DNA from: Antedon mediterranea
Taxonomy: Eukaryota; Echinodermata; Crinoidea; Comatulida; Antedonidae
Direction: 5' to 3'
DNA: 64,000 bases
NCBI RefSeq assembly: GCF_964355755.1
Contig: NC_092670.1
Coordinates: 21,451,201 to 21,515,200, forward strand
A model generated the notes under the pieces. The model was not told the origin of the DNA. It made no database searches and worked only from the letters and a program-made list of their open reading frames with translations. Numbering within the stretch: the first letter of the stretch is position 1; each line of letters opens with the position of its first letter. Position numbers and translations under genes: made by a program. Shown in pieces: positions 14,201 to 23,882 of this stretch.

Positions 14201-17200
14201 TTTACAAATGAAATTTTATCGGAGCACCTAAAACAGCTCCATAATGAACAAATCTTTTCATCATATTTAGTATAACATACATCACGCTAAAATGCCTTGA
14301 AAACTAGGCAGAAGCAGGTTGCCGTTACGTTAGTACACTGTAGTTAGCCTAGGCCTAGCCAACGAGGTGACGATATGTAGGCTACAATCTGTGTGGTGTG
14401 AGGCATAATGTTCGGTGTATAAGACGCACCCTTAATTTTGAGGTCAAATTTGCGTGTCAAAAGTGCGACTTATACACCGAAATATACGGTATGTTCTTGG
14501 TTATTTTGCTTGAAACTGCACATTAAAGCTGACTGAAATGTAATAAATAAATAAAAACTGATAATATTTCTGTCAACAGTTCTCTAATGTTGTTGACAAA
14601 TTAGTTGCCAATTCATTGTTAGATTTTCACCCAATTCACAAAATTGTTAACAGGTGTGACTACTGCTTTCTGGCAAAAATTTGTTTTCATTGTTGTGTGC
14701 CAATTTATGATTCATGCAATGATTTTGTTCATGCTTCTGTGAGTTAACCTAAATAGAAATAACATTTAAACCTTACAAAAGTGTGAAATATTCACGGAAC
14801 CAGTTGGTGAATGGTGTCATTGTCATTTAGTTATTTAAGGAGGGTTACCTTGTTTGGCTGCCAACAAAATTGGCTGCACAATTTTAAAAATAATAGTCAT
14901 AAATATTTATATACCCTAAATAATCAGTGTAACACTAAATAAGAATAACACCTATTTAATCAACCTAACTCCTAAATAACCCTCTGAAATATTACAGTAT
15001 CTTGGAACAATTCCAGTCAACACAAATTGTGCTGCCCATTTCGTAAAACAATGATGGATCCCATTGAAATACTGATATTTAATACAAAGCGACTACTGTA
15101 CACAATGAAGCAATTATTTCATTTAATAGTGCTCTGTTTAATCATTCTTATATTAAATAATAATCATAATTAATTTAGTTCCATTGCGTTGTCGCCATTT
15201 GTAGTACTAGTAGTACACTCGTTTCCTGCAATATAATAATAATATAAAAACCTTTTGATATAGCTGGCAATGCTTATCTAACAAAACTATCATACAGGTA
15301 AAATAATATTATCACTATATTTCCATATTATAATTGAAATGTTTGCACGATTCATTGATTAACCTGAGTTTCCTATATTTAATATTAACTAATAACATTT
15401 CCTTCAATAGTGTTATTTTTGTTGGCAGGTTTTTTTTTTGGCAGGCAGATAGACCCCACCCAACAAAATATTGTGAATCACACAGTACAAGAGAGTATAG
15501 GTTATGCGCTCAAACTTTAAGTATGACCCCTAGAAGAAAGCTTTGGGTCAACGACCAATGAAATAATATGAGTCAAATTTCTGTTGTCATGTTGTTTCTA
15601 ATGTTGTTAAATAAGCTAGGGATGTTTAACTAGATAAAGCTAGGGAGGGCGGTGCAAAAATAGTCAAGCACAGGCCTCGAATTTGGGGATTTTAGGTGCA
15701 AGGCCATTTGGCCTCCGGTTTTCATTGATTTTAGGGAAACCAAGGCCAAATGGGAGGGCACCAAGGCCATTTGCTTTAAATCGAAGGGGCACCAAGGCCA
15801 AAATTAAAAAAAATTTTAATAACTAGGCCAAAATTTAAAAATAGCTTGTTTCCGGTTGAGGGGAAAAAAAGAATTCTACCCGTAAAATGTTTTGGGAATT
15901 TCCCCCTATTCATCAGATTGCGTAGTAGTAGTAGGACTGTCTACAATTACATCTTTTTGTATTTCATATAAATATTACGTGTATTTACGATCCATATAAA
16001 TAATAAATAGGTACGATGTTCAGCGTTTATAGTTTACCATCCTGTGTTGAATGTTTCGTTTAGTTTCAAATAATGCGATAAAAAGGCATGTGAAGCCAAC
16101 CAAGCAAGGCCCAGAACAGGTATAAAGACCCTTACAACAGCAAGCTACTCAGCCTTACTTAGCTAGCAGCCGACGGAGAAAACATGATACAAAAACAATT
16201 TGTTTGTAGGCCTTACCTACAACTATTCATACACAGAGTGTTAACCACGGTAAAAATCAAGCCAATGACATTATGTAGTAGAATATAAATTATAGTTATT
16301 TTCAGAGTTTCGATTTCTGAAGCTTTTTTGTTAGTATAATTCCATATTTATAAGAATTCAAAACACGGACGGACACCGACCCCTTTCTCTCTCTCTGTTT
16401 AGCCTTCTGCACGTGTATTGTGGACTATACCATTTCCTTGAGTTCGGTAAAAACGCGTTTGGTAATTTACCTGTATTTTAATGTACACCCCTGTATTTTA
16501 ATGTACTATCTATACCATGATTTACCACGCACGGCGGCCGGGATGATATTGTTTTGGTTACACAATGTTCGATGTTTTGTTTACTGTTTGTGTATTAATA
16601 AATGCGTTTAGGGAAATCCCCTTGCAACGAAGGCAGGCGATAGTTTTGCGTCTTGTATGAGTCGTGTAAACAAATCTTCTTGACATTATTTTCTATCTAA
16701 TTCAGTGGTTTTTATTGTGGTAAAACTCGGGAAGCGGTAAAATTCGAGGCCTGCAAGCACATTGGATACTGCTATACTGTATGTCTACAGATAAAAGGCC
16801 TACAGGAGATATTGAATCTGCCCCTGCTCTTGATATATTGTACAATATAACAGATTGTATGATGCGATTAAGAGTTTTAGAGATGACTAATGCATGATAG
16901 GTGTATTGTAAATTATGGTCATTATGTAAATGAGTAAATAATTCAGTTCAGTATACTTTATTCATCGCAAATTGGTAAAATAGATAACAATAACATTAAG
17001 ATGTGTGGTTATATTAGGAAAGAGGAGGTTTCAGCTGGATACTGTAATTTTAAAATACTTTTAAAACACAGTAAAATGGACATACAGTACTTATTCTAAG
17101 CTCTGTTTACACTATCAAATTATTTTGACAAAAAAGTGTGATGTGCCCAAATATGGTAGTGATATGACATCACATTTTTTGGTCATATAAAATGTGATAG

Positions 17201-20200
17201 TGTGTAGACAGAGCTTTAGGCGAGGTTACCCAGTATACATTTCATACTGTAGCTTATGATACACTCAATAACCTCCCCACGAATTGTCTATGTACTGAAA
17301 ATAGAAAAGACAAAATAATGTGTTCAAAGCATTTTAAAATCATTCTTTCTTTGTCTTTGATTTTATTACAGTAGGTTAATTCTTATACCCACTAGTACCA
17401 GTAGCATTTACAAACTGTAGGCGTTTTAATTACTACTCCTTTATAAAAGGTCACTGTTTTTGCATATCCATATAAAAAAGAAAAAATAGCACTGTGGTTT
17501 TATGGTTGATACATTCTGGGAAAATGTAAGATTTCAACAAGAGAACAAAGTAGAAACACTACAAAATTGAGTATGAACATATGCCATATTGTGAAGTTTT
17601 AATACATTTGTGATTTCATAATCTTTTTCAATTCGGTTCAATGACATTTATTTTGACCAAAATCTAATATGTACATTTACAAGACAACAGCAAAATTTAA
17701 AAAGTATGATTTGGTCGAGGTACTACTACATCAACACAGTTACAAGTTTACCACTGACCCCTCTCCTCATAGACACTACAAATTAAAGATTTACATGGCG
17801 TACAATTTTACACATGTTCAATGTGCATCTTGTTTTTATAAAATACTTGTACATAAACACAGTTACAAGTTTACCACTGACCCCTCTCCTCATAGACACT
17901 ACAAATTAAAGATTTACATGGCGTACAATTTTACACATGTTCAATGTGCATCTTGTTTTTATAAAATACTTGTACATAAACACAGTTACAAGTTTACCAC
18001 TGACCCCTCTCCTCATAGACACTACAAATTAAAGATTTACATGACGTACAATTTTACACATGTTCAATGTGCATCTTGTTTTTATAAAATACTTGTACAT
18101 AAACACAGTTACAAGTTTACCACTGACCCCTCTCCTCATAGACACTACAAATTAAAGATTTACATGGCGTACAATTTTACACATGTTCAATGTGCATCTT
18201 GTTTTTATAAAACACTTGTATATAAACACAGTTACAAGTTTACCACTGACCCCTCTCCTCATAGACACTACAAATTAAAGATTTACATGGCGTACAATTT
18301 TACACATGTTCAATGTGCATCTTGTTTTATAAAATATTTGTATATAAACACAGTTACAAGTTTACCACTGACCCCTCTCCTCATAGACACTACAAATTAA
18401 AGGTTTACATAACGTACAATTTTACACATGTTCAATGTGCATCTTGTTTTTATAAAATACTTGTATTTCCTTGATGGGTTGCGGACAAATATGTGTTACA
18501 ACATCTTGACTGATTTTTCTCAAACAAATAAATGAAACCAGTTATCTTATTTTGTTCTTACAGATTAGCAGAATTGAATATATCCACTCTAAAAACTTCA
18601 TCCATCGAGATGTCAAGCCAGACAACTTTCTGATGGGCCTAGGAAAGAAGGGCAATCTAGTATATATTATAGACTTTGGTCTGGCTAAGAAATATCGAGA
18701 TTCTCGCACACACCAGCACATACCCTATAGGGAAAATAAAAATCTCACAGGCACAGCACGGTATGCTAGTATAAATACGCATTTAGGAATAGGTGAGCTT
18801 ATGTTTCCTTTATCTTATATACTGACTCTGGAGAAAGCTTGGCATTTCGTGCCTAGCTTACTTCTTACCTAAATAAACCAACAATAGCCTTTTCTCCTCA
18901 AAGAGTGAGATATAACTTGAAAAGTAGACATTTTAATTGAATACCCCCTCCACAAATGTTATAGTCCATGAACTATGCCCTCAGGTGGGAACCTCCCCAC
19001 AAATCACCATCATCGTTTTTCACTCTGGTGAAAGCCCTGCTCTTTGAATATTAAAGTGAAACATTTGTTAATACCAAAATAAAGTATTGATAGTCCATAT
19101 ACAGGTTTCACACTAAATAAATTATCTTTGTATGTAAATTGAATGATGATTAAAATGTATTAATGTAATTAATACATATATGTACTGTAGCTCCTTATTA
19201 AATTTTTTTTTTTTCAGAACAAAGTCGGAGAGATGACTTAGAATCCCTAGGTTATATGCTAATGTACTTCAACCTAGGGAGCTTGCCATGGCAAGGTTTA
19301 AAGGCTGCCACTAAACGTCAAAAATATGAGAAAATCAGTGAAAAGAAGATGTCCACACCCATTGAAACGCTCTGTAAAGGCTATCCTTGTAAGTATAGTG
19401 TTGATTGAGGCTTGCCTTCTTTACGTTATACATTTCATTATCAATGTATATACATTATTATCATCTAACATACATATTATGTAAGATGTTGTTGACTTAC
19501 ATACTGCAGTACATTTCTGTACTGCAGTAATTAGAATGTTACATACTACTAACTCAATGCATTAACCATCTGCTTTTTTCTCAGATTTCTTCTCTTTCCA
19601 TTCAGCTTTTTATTTCATTCTTCATTACCATAGATTGCACATTCTCCACACGAGTGAGTGTCTTCTCCATTGCAGTGTCTTTGTGTTCAGCTGTGAACCC
19701 GCTTTCTTCTTTGGCAAAACGTTATGGTTTTCCTTTAAAATAATCTCCACCCTTCTTTTCTGTTTTTTTCTTTTACAGCGGAGTTTTCAACGTACCTTAA
19801 TTACACGCGGTCCCTCAGATTCGACGAAAAACCCGACTATTCATATCTACGACAATTATTCCGGAACCTGTTCCATAGACAGGGTTTCACTTACGATTAT
19901 GTCTTTGACTGGAATATGCTGAAATTTGTAAGTACCTCATCCGCCCCTTTCGTTGATTCATTTGTGCACTTTAACGACACTGCGCTATTTTTATATGTTC
20001 CGCATCCACAGCTGAATTTACCACCTTCCTAAACAACTGTCGTTCCTTGCGCTTCGAAGATAAACCCGACTTCTCCTATCTCAGACAACTGTTCAGAAAC
20101 CTCTTCCATAGACAAGGATTTACCTACGACTATATGTTTGATTGGGCTATGCATAAATTTGTAAGTATATACCCATTCAGCCCGTCCACTACCAATCATG

Positions 20201-23200
20201 CTATGGTTTGAATAATTGTATTAGGGGTGCGATTATACCTAATATTGTCATGATAATGTGTTCATGCCCTCTAAAGTTATTTTCAATAGTCCACTGAGCT
20301 AGTTTTAGTAAACTAATTGTTTTCAGTGCTTGTTATGATTTGAACTGAGACTTTACTCTAATCAAGTATATCAACCATTAATTAGAAATGGGAAGGATGG
20401 AATGTAGTTTCAAATACTATTTAATGTTAACAATGCATTTTATTTTTATACTACATTGTATGTCACGGTTTTGATATGTTTAATAAACCAAAGAGTATAT
20501 CAGACTTTAATACTATATCTTTGCTCTTGCAGGGTGGCCGTCCTAACGATGACAGCAGTAGAGAGGTACGTGATCGTGATGGTAGACACCATCCTAGGAG
20601 TTCAACAACGAGGGCGCTGATGGGCACGGCAACTGGACGCGCCAATGCCCAAGCGGGTGGTGCTTCCAATGCTGCAAACGCCATGCAAGGTTTGCCTGTT
20701 TTAAAATTCTTTTTACTATATATCTGCCTACCCTCTCAATTCTTGGGTTTTGGTTCTATTCAATTATTTTTACTACCGTATTTTCCGGAGTATAGGTCGA
20801 GACTTTGTGGGAAAATTTTAATTGCAAAATCGGGGGGTCGACTTATACTCCGACCATGCGATTTTTGAAAAAAATCAGGCCGAAAAAATATGTTCAAAAG
20901 CCGTCAGCTGTCAAGGCCCAGCAAGGTCAGTGGCCTATCATCAATCACTCACAGAAGTTTTCAATTTAATACCTACATTGTACAAAATAATACAACTCCA
21001 ACAAGTACTGGTCAATAAAATATTAATATATCACAATGACTCATTTTGATGTTAATATTACGCTTTTAAGATAATTAAGAATAAATAGTTTTCTTTATGC
21101 TTCTTATTCACTCTCGCGAAAACATCGTAACACACACCACAGACGTCGGAATGTCCATGCAGCATGTTTGTTATTGCGCGATATTTTCATTTATACACAT
21201 GCGCAGTTTGTTTGTTTGTTCGTAATTACAATTACTGCGCATGTCTATTCATAAAATAAATTCTCCTTAGTCGGGCGCGTGTACATTTACAGATAACGCG
21301 ATTTACAACTACTCGCCTGTACATTAATAAGCCTCCTAACGGAAAACTCGTTTTAATTTATTCGAGTGACGCGAAAAACATCGCTGATGGCAAGTAACGC
21401 TACATCGCTGTCATTTATTATAGGCTGGTGAAGACGGCGGCGAAGTCGTCGTCATTACGTCCGTCCGATATTGATTAGGCCTACACTTTAATAATACAGT
21501 ATAAACAAATAACCACATTTCATACATTTCTAGCCCTCTTTGAACTTTAAAGTAAGTTGTGTTATTAGCCGATTTTGGGGGTCGACTTATATTCAGGTCA
21601 TACCAAAATCAACGATATTCTAGGCCAAAGTTGGGGGTCGACTTATACTTGGGGTCGACCTATACTCCGGAAAATATGGTACTGGTGTGTTTTTTACAGG
21701 TAAGTACAGTACAGACATTTTGGCAAAGTAAAGCACACTATAAATCTGTACATTTTTGGCTTAGAATAGAAAGAATATCAAAATATTACTAGTCTATGAA
21801 AAACAGCTTGTCCTTCATTCTTACTAGATATTAGTCTAGTTTTCATGCTTGTTTATATATCCAGAGGGCGACAACATGCCGTTTAAAAAATAAGGAATAA
21901 AATAAAAATCAACCTGTCAACTATGAAGTTTGACCTATTGACCTCTCATTATCTATGTTTTTCTTTCATACTTTAATGATATTTTTGCCTATCCTTTTTT
22001 AGCCTATAATAAATCGCATACTACCACAAGAGCTAGCAAAAGTAATACCACTGGTTTAGAAGCAGGAGGGGGTAGACATTTAGGCCCTAGGAGATCTGGC
22101 AGATTGGATCGTTTTTAAGCTCAACAATAGCAAGATTTAGACAATTGTAGCATCAAGGTGTCGGCAAGAATAGGACAGTTGTAGGCTCAATATTCCAGGC
22201 AAAATAGGCCAGTTGTAGGCTCAGGATACCAGGCAAAATAGGACAGTTGTAGGCTCACAATACCAGGCAGATAGACAAGTTATAGGCTCAAGAACCAGTC
22301 TGTGTAATCTACCGGAATAGAGATGTTCTAGCCACAATGAATGTTCGATTTCGGCCAGCATAGGAGGTCTCAACTTGGGTAGACCAGGTTTTAGTTGAGC
22401 CAGTATAGAGCAGTTTTATGTAAACAACCTTAACCAGTATAGAACTGCAGTTTGCATTCTATATTTTGTTTTAATGCTATATATTATTTAAATTTAAAAT
22501 ATTTAAATATATTATTTGTTTAGCCATTATTTATAAATTGTGAATGTAAGTTTTAGAATGATGTTTTTTGGGATTTTGTAAATAAAATACTTAAAATTGA
22601 TACTGTATTTACAAAATTGTACAGTATATAACAATTAACTGTATACTAGCTATAATAAATTATTAATAAAACAGTATTTATATTATAATTATTTAAAATT
22701 ATCCCAAGTTAATAGTTTCTTGGGCGGTAACATTTTTATCTCGCCAACATAAAATGTATCTTGTCTAATTTGATGTTTTGTTTAAAAAATAAATTAGATT
22801 TTCTTATATGATGAGTGTTATTTGATCTAACATAATTAGAAAATGTCCTTGGTTCATTAGTTCAAAATGCAAATTAAATCATGAATATTCATGACCATTG
22901 TGTGACAGCTTCATAAATGAGTACTACAGCATTACCAATTGTATTATTCCATGGTCATACACAAACAGTACTGTAGTTTGCAATTATTAGTGTTCGCTAG
23001 ACTGTGACAGTCGAGTAAAGACACTGTTTTATAATCTAAATTATATCCACTACCAAACCTAATTAACATATTGGATACGCTCAAGTAATCAGGACATTGT
23101 ACCCTGGTTTGTTAAGCCATCTTTCAGTGAATACATAATATGAATTTCATTTTAAAGGGTTTACTGCACAACAAGGATATTTGTATGTGTTTGCATTAAG

Positions 23201-23882
23201 TAGATCTCAATCCTTCATTAGAGCTTTACTCCATGATTAGAGCCTATATATAGCACATATATAGCACCATATAATAGTTGATTATTTAATTAATTTTATG
23301 TATGTTAGAAAACTGAAGACTACTATATTTAAATGTGAATAATTTTATTTTAGTTCTTGCTACATTATATATTATTTGTAGTTTGTATTGTTTTTTTGTG
23401 TGTTCTATTTGTCTGCCAAAAAATAATGCTAGGTAGGCACACAATGCATTAAACTACATTAGTTATTTTAGGCCCTGGTAAAATTAGCTGTGTCTATACT
23501 AGTCTGTTGGGGCTGTTATCACGTTTTAATTTTGACCTCATTGTGAAATAATCAAATTTATTTTGGCATACATGTTTAAGTAGTAAACAATGTTGGTTGT
23601 GTAGAGTTTTTGTCATATTTCTTTGCTATTTTTTTCCTAGGAACTTCACCACGGCCAATATCAAGAGCAGAGGCACAAAGGTCAGTCAGTAGACGGCTGC
23701 ATAGAGGCCAAGCAAGTGCCCAACTAGGAGGCAGTGCTGACCCTATGCGGCGTGAAGGAACCAGGCTAACAACGCCTTACTCTGCAATGAATGGTGCCGC
23801 CAATCCTCCGCTTCGACCTGCAGACCTTCCACGAGAAGATGGCACATCAAGAACTGCTTCGTCACGTTATCTCCGAAAATGA
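2279..23882 (+). CDS. CSNK1E: Casein kinase 1 delta/epsilon (serine/threonine kinase)
   Basis: Coding exons are 2279-2354, 4774-4884, 11614-11762, 18564-18792, 19218-19388, either 19779-19927 or 20012-20160, 20533-20689 and 23641-23882. All have GT/AG borders and compatible phases, giving 427 residues (human delta and epsilon are about 415). The kinase domain shows the glycine loop [11 protein letters not shown] (from Gly16), Lys38 in [17 protein letters not shown] (catalytic Asp128), [12 protein letters not shown] and the CK1 signature of the [14 protein letters not shown] region. Residues 296-427 form a basic, Ser/Thr-rich tail containing TSPRPIS and RRLHRG, typical of the autoinhibitory delta/epsilon tail. 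Several details ([23 protein letters not shown]) are closer to epsilon than delta; a pre-duplication ancestor gene is equally likely. CK1 delta/epsilon phosphorylates PER, Wnt and DNA-damage substrates. Introns 2 and 3 are each about 6.8 kb and full of mobile elements. The unusual feature is the duplicated exon 6. Confidence 0.97.
3145..3500. other. GC-rich patch in CK1 intron 1
   Basis: Within the otherwise AT-rich first coding intron, 3150-3280 is strikingly GC- and CpG-rich. At 3478-3490 there is an ATATGGCGCGGCC stretch resembling a YY1-type site. It could be an alternative promoter or an enhancer, or an old insertion. No exon is evident. The rest of intron 1 (2355-4773) shows nothing I can name. 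Confidence 0.3.
4774..4884 (+). other. CSNK1E: CK1 coding exon 2
   Basis: Acceptor ttcttctag precedes it and donor gtacat follows. It completes Gly26 and encodes [14 protein letters not shown] and [11 protein letters not shown], including the ATP-binding Lys38. Listed separately because it lies 2.4 kb from exon 1 and 6.7 kb from exon 3. Confidence 0.95.
4985..5078. repeat. Short tandem repeat, about 3 copies
   Basis: agcttcatgtgaacactg occurs three times at about 30-40 bp spacing just inside CK1 intron 2. No function is apparent. Confidence 0.7.
5725..6330. mobile_element. Short-TIR MITE candidate in CK1 intron 2
   Basis: TTAAAGACACTGGA near 5725 is mirrored by AGTGTCTTTAACTGG near 6318-6332, enclosing about 0.6 kb with no coding potential. 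Only the short termini match, so this is a candidate rather than a firm call. Confidence 0.4.
7651..7790. mobile_element. MITE copy, GCTCTGTCTACA family
   Basis: It begins AAGCTCTGTCTACAATATCA and contains the same 'gatgtgcccaaatgtggtag' phrase as the copies at 1-85 and 17098-17217. Its right terminus has decayed (TGTAGACATTG), so it is an old copy. Confidence 0.7.
9009..10547. mobile_element. Non-autonomous inverted-repeat DNA transposon, 1.5 kb
   Basis: The left end TAAAGGCCAATTTACA at 9009 matches, inverted, TGTAAATTGGCCTTTA ending at 10547. A further matching pair, TACAGTACAGAAAGAAA at 9053 and its inverse ending near 10409, shows that the arms are long. The interior is filled with CTACGAAG/CGTAGG motifs in both orientations. 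A 37-codon basic reading frame starts at ATG 9487 ([13 protein letters not shown]...), but I do not recognise it. No clear target duplication is visible. It sits in CK1 intron 2. Confidence 0.65.
10205..10345. repeat. Tandem repeat of ~22-bp units (acaatacatcgtagg)
   Basis: At least six copies of acaatacatcgtaggctacga-like units, degrading to acaatacatcgtaggagag at the right. It lies inside the 9009-10547 inverted-repeat element and is probably an internal expansion of it. Confidence 0.8.
10897..10915. repeat. Poly(C) run, 19 bp
   Basis: A homopolymeric run of 19 C in CK1 intron 2; length polymorphism or assembly error is likely here. The stretch 10548-11613 otherwise holds nothing I can name. 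Confidence 0.9.
11614..11762 (+). other. CSNK1E: CK1 coding exon 3
   Basis: Acceptor tttatttacag and donor gtaagt. It encodes [29 protein letters not shown] and [10 protein letters not shown]: the N-lobe beta strands, the hinge and the start of the C-lobe. Confidence 0.96.
12068..12290 (-). repeat. Retroelement 3' end (antisense), second copy
   Basis: It begins with TTTA units and then shares gatttccaaagtggttcagt with the copy at 558-720. It lies in CK1 intron 3. The family is unknown and the right boundary is approximate. Confidence 0.5.
13641..14490. mobile_element. TIR element (ACCGTATATTTCGGTGTATA ends), 850 bp
   Basis: The left terminus ACCGTATATTTCGGTGTATA, continuing into AGTCGCAC, is repeated inverted at 14463-14490. 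Internal phrases such as tgtataagacgcac repeat the terminal motif. A TA dinucleotide overlaps both ends, which may be a target duplication. There is no transposase. It is similar in design, but not in sequence, to the element at 20775-21680. It lies in CK1 intron 3. Confidence 0.75.
15671..16753. mobile_element. hAT-like non-autonomous element, 1083 bp
   Basis: The left end CAGGCCTCGAATTT is matched by AAATTCGAGGCCTG at the right end. The flanks carry a direct repeat CAAGCA (15665-15670 and 16754-16759). If the two following bases are counted, the match reads CAAGCACA, though the alignment is then shifted. The CAGG start suggests hAT; the apparent 6-bp duplication is shorter than the usual 8 bp. 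The left part has repeats of CCAAGGCCA. No transposase reading frame is seen. Confidence 0.6.
16940..17020 (-). repeat. LINE-like 3' tail fragment (antisense)
   Basis: ttcagtatactttattcatc resembles the antisense 3' end of CR1/Rex-type LINEs, and a related phrase (ttcaatgacatttattttg) occurs at 17637-17656. Short and uncertain. Confidence 0.3.
17098..17217. mobile_element. Complete MITE, 120 bp, GCTCTGT...ACAGAGC ends
   Basis: It runs from AAGCTCTGTTTACACTATCA to GATAGTGTGTAGACAGAGCT. It is the best-preserved of three copies in this window and has no coding capacity. Confidence 0.75.
17690..18470. repeat. 123-bp minisatellite, six copies, in CK1 intron 3
   Basis: The phrase ttacaagtttaccactgacc recurs at 17740, 17863, 17986, 18109, 18232 and 18354, so the period is 123 bp (122 in one unit). 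Copies are nearly identical. Since 123 is divisible by 3, one frame stays open for 243 codons on the plus strand. The array ends less than 100 bp before CK1 exon 4 and lies wholly in an intron, so I read it as non-coding. Confidence 0.95.
18564..18792 (+). other. CSNK1E: CK1 coding exon 4 (catalytic loop and activation segment)
   Basis: Acceptor tgttcttacag and donor gtgagc. It encodes [21 protein letters not shown], with the catalytic Asp, then [12 protein letters not shown] and [15 protein letters not shown]. The substrate-recognition arginine of TARYAS (the position mutated in the hamster tau allele) is present. Confidence 0.97.
19218..19388 (+). other. CSNK1E: CK1 coding exon 5
   Basis: It follows a T-rich tract ending in ttttcag and ends at gtaagt. 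It encodes [18 protein letters not shown] and [20 protein letters not shown], ending CKGYP plus the first base of a serine codon (phase 1), as both exon 6 copies require. Confidence 0.97.
19779..19927 (+). other. CSNK1E: CK1 exon 6A (canonical copy of a duplicated exon)
   Basis: 149 nt, acceptor ttcttttacag, donor gtaagt; residues 246-295. It reads [15 protein letters not shown] then [15 protein letters not shown] and [12 protein letters not shown]. The last motif is the usual CK1 delta/epsilon sequence at the end of the kinase domain. It is followed after only 84 bp by a second copy with the same length and phases, so the two are candidates for mutually exclusive splicing. Confidence 0.93.
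20012..20160 (+). other. CSNK1E: CK1 exon 6B (variant copy of a duplicated exon)
   Basis: 149 nt, acceptor gcatccacag, donor gtaagt, no internal stop. It reads [15 protein letters not shown] then [15 protein letters not shown] and [12 protein letters not shown]. It differs from 6A at 10 of 50 residues (positions 4, 6, 9, 10, 16, 17, 21, 42, 46 and 48 of the cassette). Most are conservative, but Asn to Ala and Leu to His in FDWNMLKF are not. It has intact splice sites, preserved phase and mostly conservative changes, so it looks functional rather than a decaying copy. Confidence 0.9.
20533..20689 (+). other. CSNK1E: CK1 coding exon 7 (proximal tail)
   Basis: Acceptor ttgctcttgcag, donor gtttgc. 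It encodes [19 protein letters not shown] and [19 protein letters not shown], the charged start of the regulatory tail. It ends with one base of a split codon (phase 1) that fits either the downstream exon at 23641 or the alternative exon at 22003. Confidence 0.93.
20775..21680. mobile_element. TIR element (ACCGTATTTTCCGGAGTATA ends), 906 bp
   Basis: The left end ACCGTATTTTCCGGAGTATA, then GGTCGA, is mirrored at 21655-21680. The flanks carry ACT at 20772-20774 and 21681-21683, consistent with a 3-bp target duplication. Internal gggggtcgacttata phrases repeat the terminal motif. There is no transposase. It lies in CK1 intron 7, upstream of the alternative last exon. Confidence 0.75.
22003..22118 (+). 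CDS. CSNK1E: Candidate alternative last coding exon of CK1
   Basis: Preceded by a long pyrimidine tract (atttttgcctatccttttttag). Joined to exon 7, the split codon becomes Ala and a 38-residue tail follows ([17 protein letters not shown]..., ending RRSGRLDRF) before TAA at 22116-22118. AATAAA lies 463 bp downstream. The isoform would be 385 residues, lacking the [13 protein letters not shown] tail of exon 8. The tail is basic and Ser/Thr-rich, but I do not recognise it. Human CSNK1D also has alternative C-termini, which makes the idea reasonable. Support is from splice signal, phase and poly(A) signal only. Confidence 0.5.
22120..22290. repeat. Degenerate ~35-40 bp tandem repeat
   Basis: About four copies of 'acagttgtaggctca' followed by 'ataccaggcaaaata'. 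If the alternative CK1 last exon is real, these lie in its 3' untranslated region. Confidence 0.75.
22581..22586 (+). terminator. AATAAA poly(A) signal for the alternative CK1 transcript
   Basis: Canonical hexamer in gtaaataaaatact, 463 bp after the alternative stop codon and 1.05 kb before the last canonical exon. Confidence 0.4.
23641..23882 (+). other. CSNK1E: CK1 coding exon 8 (canonical last exon)
   Basis: Acceptor tttttttcctag. It encodes [29 protein letters not shown] and a Ser/Thr-rich end, ASSRYLRK, with stop TGA at 23880-23882. The TSPRPIS...RLHRG block is shared with the tails of vertebrate CK1 delta and epsilon. Confidence 0.94.

Noticed and set aside
17669-18400. 243-codon open frame on the plus strand with a 41-residue repeat
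   Set aside because: It is the intronic 123-bp minisatellite; the period is a multiple of three, so the frame stays open without selection. It lies between CK1 exons 3 and 4.
19635-19922. 95-codon frame overlapping CK1 exon 6A
   Set aside because: It reads the exon in the wrong frame; the correct frame gives the CK1 sequence.
20463-20868. Longer frames on both strands around CK1 exon 7
   Set aside because: The plus frame is exon 7 read through into its intron, and the minus frame is its shadow.
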